Shown one piece after another: positions 63,719-64,000 of a stretch of 64,000 nucleotides of DNA. Each line of letters opens with the position of its first letter. Within the stretch, counting starts at the first letter, position 1. The notes beneath the pieces were generated by a model. The model ran no database searches. It was not told the origin of the DNA and worked only from the letters and a program-made list of their open reading frames with translations. The stretch comes from Pseudorhodobacter turbinis (GTDB lineage Bacteria; Pseudomonadota; Alphaproteobacteria; Rhodobacterales; Rhodobacteraceae). The stretch covers positions 2,162,001 through 2,226,000 of the forward strand of contig NZ_CP039964.1 of assembly GCF_005234135.1 (NCBI RefSeq). The letters are read 5' to 3'. The translations under genes were made by a program, and so were the position numbers.

Positions 63719-64000
63719 TTATTTCAGCAGTACAGAAAGTTTTTCTTTTGCAGCATCATTGATCCAACCGCTCCACTCGTCAGGATTGTTGGTCAAGAAG
63801 TATACCGCAGCTTCCTCATTGGTCGCGTTGGCTTCCTGTTTCCAGGCCAGAAGCTTGCTCATGGTGTCGGTCTTGAAGGTAACCTTGCTCATCAGCTCGG
63901 CAATATCTGGATGGGATTCCATGAAGTCCTTGGTCACAACCGTCAGAACCGGTGCAGCCGGGAAGGCCGAAACCTTGGGATCATCCGCATTGGCATTCTG
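63719..64000 (-). CDS. proX: Glycine betaine/choline-binding protein, C-terminal part (cut by window edge)
   Basis: The last 93 residues are seen: PKVSAFPAAPVLTVVTKDF, ELMSKVTFKTDTMSKLLAW and VYFLTNNPDEWSGWINDAAK. They match the C-terminal region of OpuAC/ProX-type periplasmic binding proteins. The N-terminus lies beyond the window. It is first in the operon, upstream of proW and proV. Confidence 0.85.
   Translation of the reverse strand, partial: QNANADDPKVSAFPAAPVLTVVTKDFMESHPDIAELMSKVTFKTDTMSKLLAWKQEANATNEEAAVYFLTNNPDEWSGWINDAAKEKLSVLLK

Overview
The window is G+C-rich chromosomal DNA from an alphaproteobacterium of the Rhodobacteraceae, most likely a marine roseobacter. Pointers are the RpoE-ChrR pair, the heparinase/rsmB neighbourhood, an ExoY-type exopolysaccharide (EPS) locus, IalB- and DUF1674-family proteins, a ProVWX-type betaine importer next to purU, and IS5, IS6 and IS110 fossils whose translations look alphaproteobacterial. 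The genus cannot be fixed from the sequence alone.

Layout. 1-5.4 kb: housekeeping and stress genes (heparinase-like fragment, rsmB, a putative SDH assembly factor, chrR-rpoE, a divergent SDR, a WGR-domain gene coupled to a saccharopine dehydrogenase). 5.5-18.7 kb: a polysaccharide locus with genes on both strands. It holds two related SGNH-like proteins (one fused to a glycosidase-like barrel), four glycosyltransferases including a WecG/TagA-type enzyme, an ExoY-like priming transferase, a Wzz-like protein and its CpsD-like ATPase, and a polymerase/ligase-like membrane protein. 19.0-31.5 kb: a compact hybrid PKS-NRPS locus directly after it: type I PKS (KS-AT-KR-DH-ACP-TE), a GT2 glycosyltransferase, an NRPS (formyltransferase - adenylation domain interrupted by a luciferase-like monooxygenase - PCP) and its own phosphopantetheinyl transferase. 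I read the adenylation-domain code as glycine. This locus is the most interesting system in the window.

31.5-42.9 kb: a hybrid histidine kinase and response regulator, divergent from an operon of a long-chain acyl-CoA ligase, a complete branched-chain-amino-acid-type ABC importer with an extra small membrane protein, and a PaaK-like ligase; this looks like an uptake-and-CoA-activation system for an unidentified carboxylic acid. 43.0-56.7 kb: ordinary genes (S49 peptidase, cation antiporter, FolM-like SDR, uvrC, putative lipoprotein, esterase, adenine deaminase, EamA transporter, YcaQ-like protein, rlmN, IalB-like protein, asparaginase).

56.7-60.5 kb: a graveyard of broken insertion sequences (IS21, IS5, IS110, IS6 types). 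Four transposase disruptions are explained by insertion of one 37-40-bp palindromic element with fixed flanks and a variable self-complementary core; a fifth, half copy lies at the IS5 fragment edge. 60.5-64.0 kb: purU and the proX-proW-proV operon, proX running off the window end. No tRNA, rRNA or CRISPR array was recognised.
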